A stretch of 34,187 bases of DNA from JBLNCE01 sp050260415. Its GTDB lineage: Bacteria > Bacillota > UBA4882 > JAAYXC01. Below, one piece after another: positions 31,393 to 34,187 of this stretch (positions are counted from its first letter, which is position 1; the number at the start of each line of letters is the position of its first letter). The stretch lies in the NCBI GenBank assembly GCA_050260415.1, contig JBLNCE010000097.1:1-34187 (forward strand), read 5' to 3'. Below the pieces are notes generated by a model. That model ran no database searches and was not told where the DNA came from. It saw nothing but the letters and a program-made list of their open reading frames with translations. Made by a program: the position numbers and the translations under genes.

Positions 31393-32262
31393 TCACGCCG
31401 TCCCGTAGATCCCTTCCGCGGCATGAAAGGAACTCCTGACCAGCGGGCCCGCGGCGACATGGCTGAAACCCATAGCCCTGGCGCGCTCGGCCAAAGCGGC
31501 AAAGCGCGCGGGGGGCACGAATTCCACGACCGGCAGGTGTTCCCTTGACGGGCGGAGATACTGCCCGATCGTAATCATATCGCACGAGACGGCGCGCAGG
31601 TCCATGAGGACCGCCGCGATCTCGTCCTCTTCCTCCCCCAGGCCCACCATGAGGCCGGACTTAGTTTTCATCCCCGGGTCAAGATCCTTGACCGCGCGGA
31701 GAAGGGCCAGGGAACGCGCGTAGACGGCCTGGGGCCTGACCGCCGGGTAGAGACGCGGCACGGTCTCGACGTTATGATTGTAGACGTCCGGCCCGGCGGC
31801 GATCACGGCCGCGACTGCGTCTTTGGCGCCCCGGAAATCGGGGGTGAGCACCTCGATGGTCGTCCCGGGACAGGCCGCCCGCAGCGCTCTAATGGTCGCG
31901 GCGAAATGCCCGGCGCCGCCGTCGGGCAGGTCATCCCGCGTGACCGAGGTCACGACCGTGTGGCGCAGGCCTAGATCCCGCGCGGCCGCGGCCAGGCGCT
32001 CGGGTTCGGTCGGGTCGAGCGGTTCGGGCTCGCCCGCCTGGACGGCGCAGAAGCGGCAGTCGCGGGTGCACTGCCGGCCCAGGATCATAAAGGTGGCCGT
32101 GCCCTCGGTGAAGCATTGGCCCAGGTTGGGGCAGGCCGCGCTCTGGCAGACGGTGTTCAACCCGTGGCGGTTCAGGACTGCGCGCACGCTCTCGGTGCCG
32201 GCCGCCAGGGGGGAGCGGGCGCGGATCCAGCCGGGCAGGCGCTGCGGGGAGTCTTGGCTCAA
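31393..32262 (-). CDS. lipA: Lipoyl synthase
   Basis: This 289-residue radical-SAM enzyme inserts two sulfurs into protein-bound octanoyl groups. The auxiliary cluster motif is CQSAACPNLGQCF (C-x4-C-x5-C). The radical-SAM motif is CTRDCRFCAV (C-x3-C-x2-C). Further LipA blocks are TSVTRDDLPDGGAGHFA, YNHNVETVPRLYP, KSGLMVGLGE, TIGQYLRPSREHLPV and the C-terminal VRSSFHAAE, where the Arg-Ser-Ser motif is present. The start is TTG at 32260-32262, with AGGAG 7 bases upstream. The frame is open to 32355 but contains no ribosome site there and lies in repeat DNA. It is 284 bases downstream of lipB on the same strand. Confidence 0.95.
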   Translation of the reverse strand: MSQDSPQRLPGWIRARSPLAAGTESVRAVLNRHGLNTVCQSAACPNLGQCFTEGTATFMILGRQCTRDCRFCAVQAGEPEPLDPTEPERLAAAARDLGLRHTVVTSVTRDDLPDGGAGHFAATIRALRAACPGTTIEVLTPDFRGAKDAVAAVIAAGPDVYNHNVETVPRLYPAVRPQAVYARSLALLRAVKDLDPGMKTKSGLMVGLGEEEDEIAAVLMDLRAVSCDMITIGQYLRPSREHLPVVEFVPPARFAALAERARAMGFSHVAAGPLVRSSFHAAEGIYGTA

Positions 32263-32300
32263 AGTGATGCTCCTTTGGAGGAGATATGATAAACCCTTTC

Positions 32301-32384
32301 CAACTACGAAATACGCAGAAATTCGCGAAAAAGTGATTATACAAAACAACGTCATTTCGCGCCATTTCGCGTGTTTCGTAGTTG
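32301..32384. repeat. Inverted repeat in the lipA leader (CAACTACGAAAYACGC)
   Basis: CAACTACGAAATACGC (32301-32316) and the complement of 32369-32384, CAACTACGAAACACGC, match at 15 of 16 positions. Degenerate GAAAT/CGCGAAA units lie between. It falls 39-122 bases upstream of the lipA start, so it would be in its leader or promoter region. The A/C-rich ACGAAA style is a known form of dispersed intergenic repeat. Confidence 0.6.
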
Positions 32385-32406
32385 CCTTTAGGCCCTGACC
32401 CCTTTC

Positions 32407-32431
32407 CTCTCACCCGTGATCACGGGGGAGG
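32407..32431. repeat. GC-rich palindromic hairpin between lipB and lipA
   Basis: CCCGTGATCACGGG (32413-32426) is a perfect 14-base palindrome flanked by CTCTC on one side and GAGGGG on the other, which extends the stem with single mismatches. It resembles the CCCCCTCT-type hairpins at 6226 and 3921. It may attenuate transcription between lipB and lipA. Confidence 0.5.
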
Positions 32432-32546
32432 GGAATCGAAGGGGAGAGGGTCATCCTCGAACCACGAGAAAACTGGGCCGTTCTAACCAGCCGGACTCGA
32501 CCGGCGGGTATAGGTCTCATGACGTACGATTGCAGGGGATCTGTTG

Positions 32547-33173
32547 CTAAGCCTCCATCATCATCTCCACCCCGAAAACCCTGCCAAACTCCCGCACTAC
32601 CAGCGGTTCCACCTCCGCGCGCGTCACCGGCCGCCCGAGAAGCTTGGCCAAGGAGGTCACGCCCTTGTCCTTGATCCCGCACGGGTGGATCAGGGCGAAA
32701 TGGTCCAGGTTCGGCTGGATGTTGAGGGCAAAGCCGTGAAAACTCACCCACTTTTTCACCGCCACACCGATCGCCATCACCTTTTCCTCACCCACCCAGA
32801 CGCCGGTGTAACGCGGATCGCGCTGGCCCTCGAGGCCGAGACGCGCGAGCACCGCCAGGCCCATCTCCTCGTAACCGCGCAGGAGGTAATGGAGATCCCG
32901 GCCGTGCCTGTCCAGGTTGAGAATCGGATACCCGACCAGCTGGCCGGGCCCGTGATAGGTGATATCGCCGCCCCTTTCGGTCTCGTATAGCTCGACTCCC
33001 GCTTACGCCAGAGCGCCGCGGGGCACGCGCGGATCCGAACCCGCGCGCCCGATGGTCAGGACGGGATGGTGTTCGAGCAGGAGCAACCGGTCCTCGCCGC
33101 CGGCCGCGACTTCCGCGACCATACGGTATTGCAGATCCAAGCCCTGTTGATACCAAGAGAGGGGTCTAGACAT
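32547..33173 (-). pseudogene. lipB: Octanoyltransferase lipB, interrupted by an in-frame stop
   Basis: The gene reads as a full 208-codon lipoyl(octanoyl) transferase that moves octanoate from ACP to lipoyl domains, except that codon 57 is TAA (33003-33005). Before it: HHPVLTIGRAGSDPRV. After it, in the same frame: GGDITYHGPGQLVGYPILNL, MAIGVAVKKWVSFHGFALNI and the catalytic Cys in HPCGIKDKGVTSL with the partner Lys in AVKKW. The stop falls in a variable spot just before VELYETERGG, where Gln, Glu or Lys could be one substitution away. ATG 33173 overlaps the lpdA stop by 8 bases, which suggests coupling. The lesion is either real or a base error; the remainder shows no decay. Confidence 0.88.
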
Positions 33174-34187
33174 GGATGGAGAGCCCATGCACGCCCTCGG
33201 CGGCCTCCAAGAGCGTCTCGGCCAGGGTCGGATGGGCGTGAATCGTTCCGGCCAGCTCGTCCACGGTGAGACCGTTACGTACGGCGACGGCGCCCTCGGC
33301 GATCAGATCCGAGGCGTGCGCCCCGAGGATGTGCACGCCGAGAATACGGCCGCTGCCGGCCTCGGCCACCACCTTGACCCAACCTTCCGGTTCCCCCATG
33401 GCCACCGCTTTGCCGCAGGCCAGATAGGGGAACTTGCCGGTCTTGACGGCCAAGGATCTCCCGGCGGCTTCTTCCGCCGTCAAACCGACCGAGGCGACTT
33501 CCGGCTCTGTAAAGACGCAGTTGGGCACGGCCTCGTCCTCGTAGGCGCGCCCGGGTCCGTACAGGGTTTCCACGACGGCCAAGCCTTGATACGACGCGGC
33601 GTGCGCGAGGTCGTACGGCCGGTCGTTGATGTCGCCGATGGCGTAGATGCCGGGCACCGCGGTCTGGAGGTCGCGGCCGACGGGAACCCGCCCGCGTCCA
33701 TCGGGGGTTAGTCCCGCCGCTTCCAGACCGAGCTCACCCGCGACGGTCTTACGGCCGATGGCGACGAGGACCCGGTCCGCGGCCACCGTTTCACCGGAGG
33801 ACAGACGGATGGCGACCTCGTTCTCCGTCTTGGCGACCGCTTCAACTTTCTGCCCAGTCATTACCTTGATGCCCCGCTTCTTAAAGGCCAAACCAAGATG
33901 CTTCCCCAGTTCCGCATCCAAGAGAGGCAAGAGACTCGGCAAGAACTCGATCACGGTTACCTCGACGCCAAGGGCGCGGTAGATCGAGGCGAACTCGCAC
34001 CCGATCACCCCGCCGCCGATGATGGCCAGGCGCGCGGGCAATTCCGCCAGGTTCAACGCTTCGTCGCTGGTGAGCACCAGACGGCCGTCGTAACCAAAAG
34101 ACGCGGGGACCAGCGGCTCGGTGCCGGCGGCAATGACGACGGTCTCCGCCCGGACCTGGATCGTCTCTCCCGCGGCCGTAACCGCCA
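33166..34187 (-). CDS. lpdA: Dihydrolipoyl dehydrogenase, C-terminal part (runs off window)
   Basis: The frame is open to the window edge, giving 339 residues of the usual ~460. It is the FAD-dependent enzyme that reoxidises dihydrolipoamide in 2-oxoacid dehydrogenase or glycine cleavage complexes. Visible are the NAD-binding Rossmann block (AIIGGGVIGCEFASIYRALG, then VEVTVIEFL), the second FAD motif with AVPGIYAIGDIND, and the C-terminal dimer domain with the catalytic HAHPTLAETLLEA. The N-terminal FAD motif and redox CxxxxC lie outside. It overlaps lipB. With lipB and lipA downstream it forms a lipoate cluster, but the E2/GcvH partner is not in the window. Confidence 0.93.
   Translation of the reverse strand, partial: AVTAAGETIQVRAETVVIAAGTEPLVPASFGYDGRLVLTSDEALNLAELPARLAIIGGGVIGCEFASIYRALGVEVTVIEFLPSLLPLLDAELGKHLGLAFKKRGIKVMTGQKVEAVAKTENEVAIRLSSGETVAADRVLVAIGRKTVAGELGLEAAGLTPDGRGRVPVGRDLQTAVPGIYAIGDINDRPYDLAHAASYQGLAVVETLYGPGRAYEDEAVPNCVFTEPEVASVGLTAEEAAGRSLAVKTGKFPYLACGKAVAMGEPEGWVKVVAEAGSGRILGVHILGAHASDLIAEGAVAVRNGLTVDELAGTIHAHPTLAETLLEAAEGVHGLSIHV

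Noticed and set aside
1..34187. CRISPR array, insertion sequence, prophage, tRNA or rRNA
   Set aside because: No regularly spaced direct repeats, transposase or integrase motifs, cloverleaf-like sequences or rRNA signatures were seen.

Overview
The window reads as a chromosomal segment of a bacterium with fairly high G+C, most likely a Bacillota (Firmicutes) lineage of the clostridial/limnochordial kind. The reasons are strong AGGAGG-type ribosome binding sites, frequent GTG and TTG starts, a single-domain CBM25-type protein, a PepF oligopeptidase, and a LacI-controlled sugar ABC operon. The taxonomic call is inference. No rRNA, tRNA, CRISPR array or intact mobile element was recognised. Gene density is moderate. 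Intergenic DNA is rich in short degenerate repeats and hairpins.

Region by region. (1) 1-5000, minus strand: lacI-type regulator, lipoprotein sugar-binding protein, two CUT1 permeases and the start of a GH1 beta-glucosidase, that is, a beta-glucoside/oligosaccharide uptake and hydrolysis locus. An identical 12-bp operator-like sequence lies in front of both the regulator and the binding-protein gene. (2) 5.2-6.1 kb: a 61-codon gene with a near-perfect ribosome binding site and a strong terminator, converging on a small zinc-ribbon protein. (3) 6.4-9.2 kb: lysA (diaminopimelate decarboxylase) broken by two single-base shifts, a visibly AT-richer SUKH/SMI1-KNR4 immunity-like gene, and a 5'-truncated remnant resembling coenzyme F420-0 glutamate ligase. 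(4) 9.4-14.1 kb: a complete branched-chain amino-acid/amide ABC operon (livK-livH-livM-livG-livF) with overlapping genes and a hairpin between livK and livH. (5) 14.3-18.5 kb: a hybrid histidine kinase, and a sugar kinase related to N-acetylhexosamine 1-kinases that ends at a clear terminator. (6) 18.8-24.7 kb, mostly plus strand: an MFS transporter, a Phd-like antitoxin domain fused to a Uma2 nuclease-like domain behind a consensus promoter, a decayed 700-bp stretch, a four-carbon acid sugar kinase, a small membrane protein, and a divergent orphan LivH-like permease. (7) 24.8-31.3 kb: CBM25-like protein, SPFH/band 7 protein, PepF, a secreted protein with five PKD domains, and a methylenetetrahydrofolate reductase-like protein. 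(8) 31.4-34.2 kb, minus strand: lpdA (partial), lipB with an in-frame stop, and lipA, a lipoate synthesis/dihydrolipoyl dehydrogenase cluster.

The window is mainly nutrient uptake (two ABC systems, MFS), peptide and sugar metabolism, and lipoate metabolism. Its most unusual parts are the Phd-Uma2 fusion, the strongly signalled 61-codon gene, the orphan LivH-like protein, and several gene remnants and disruptions. lysA and lipB belong to normally important pathways, so their breaks may be assembly or read errors rather than real pseudogenes.
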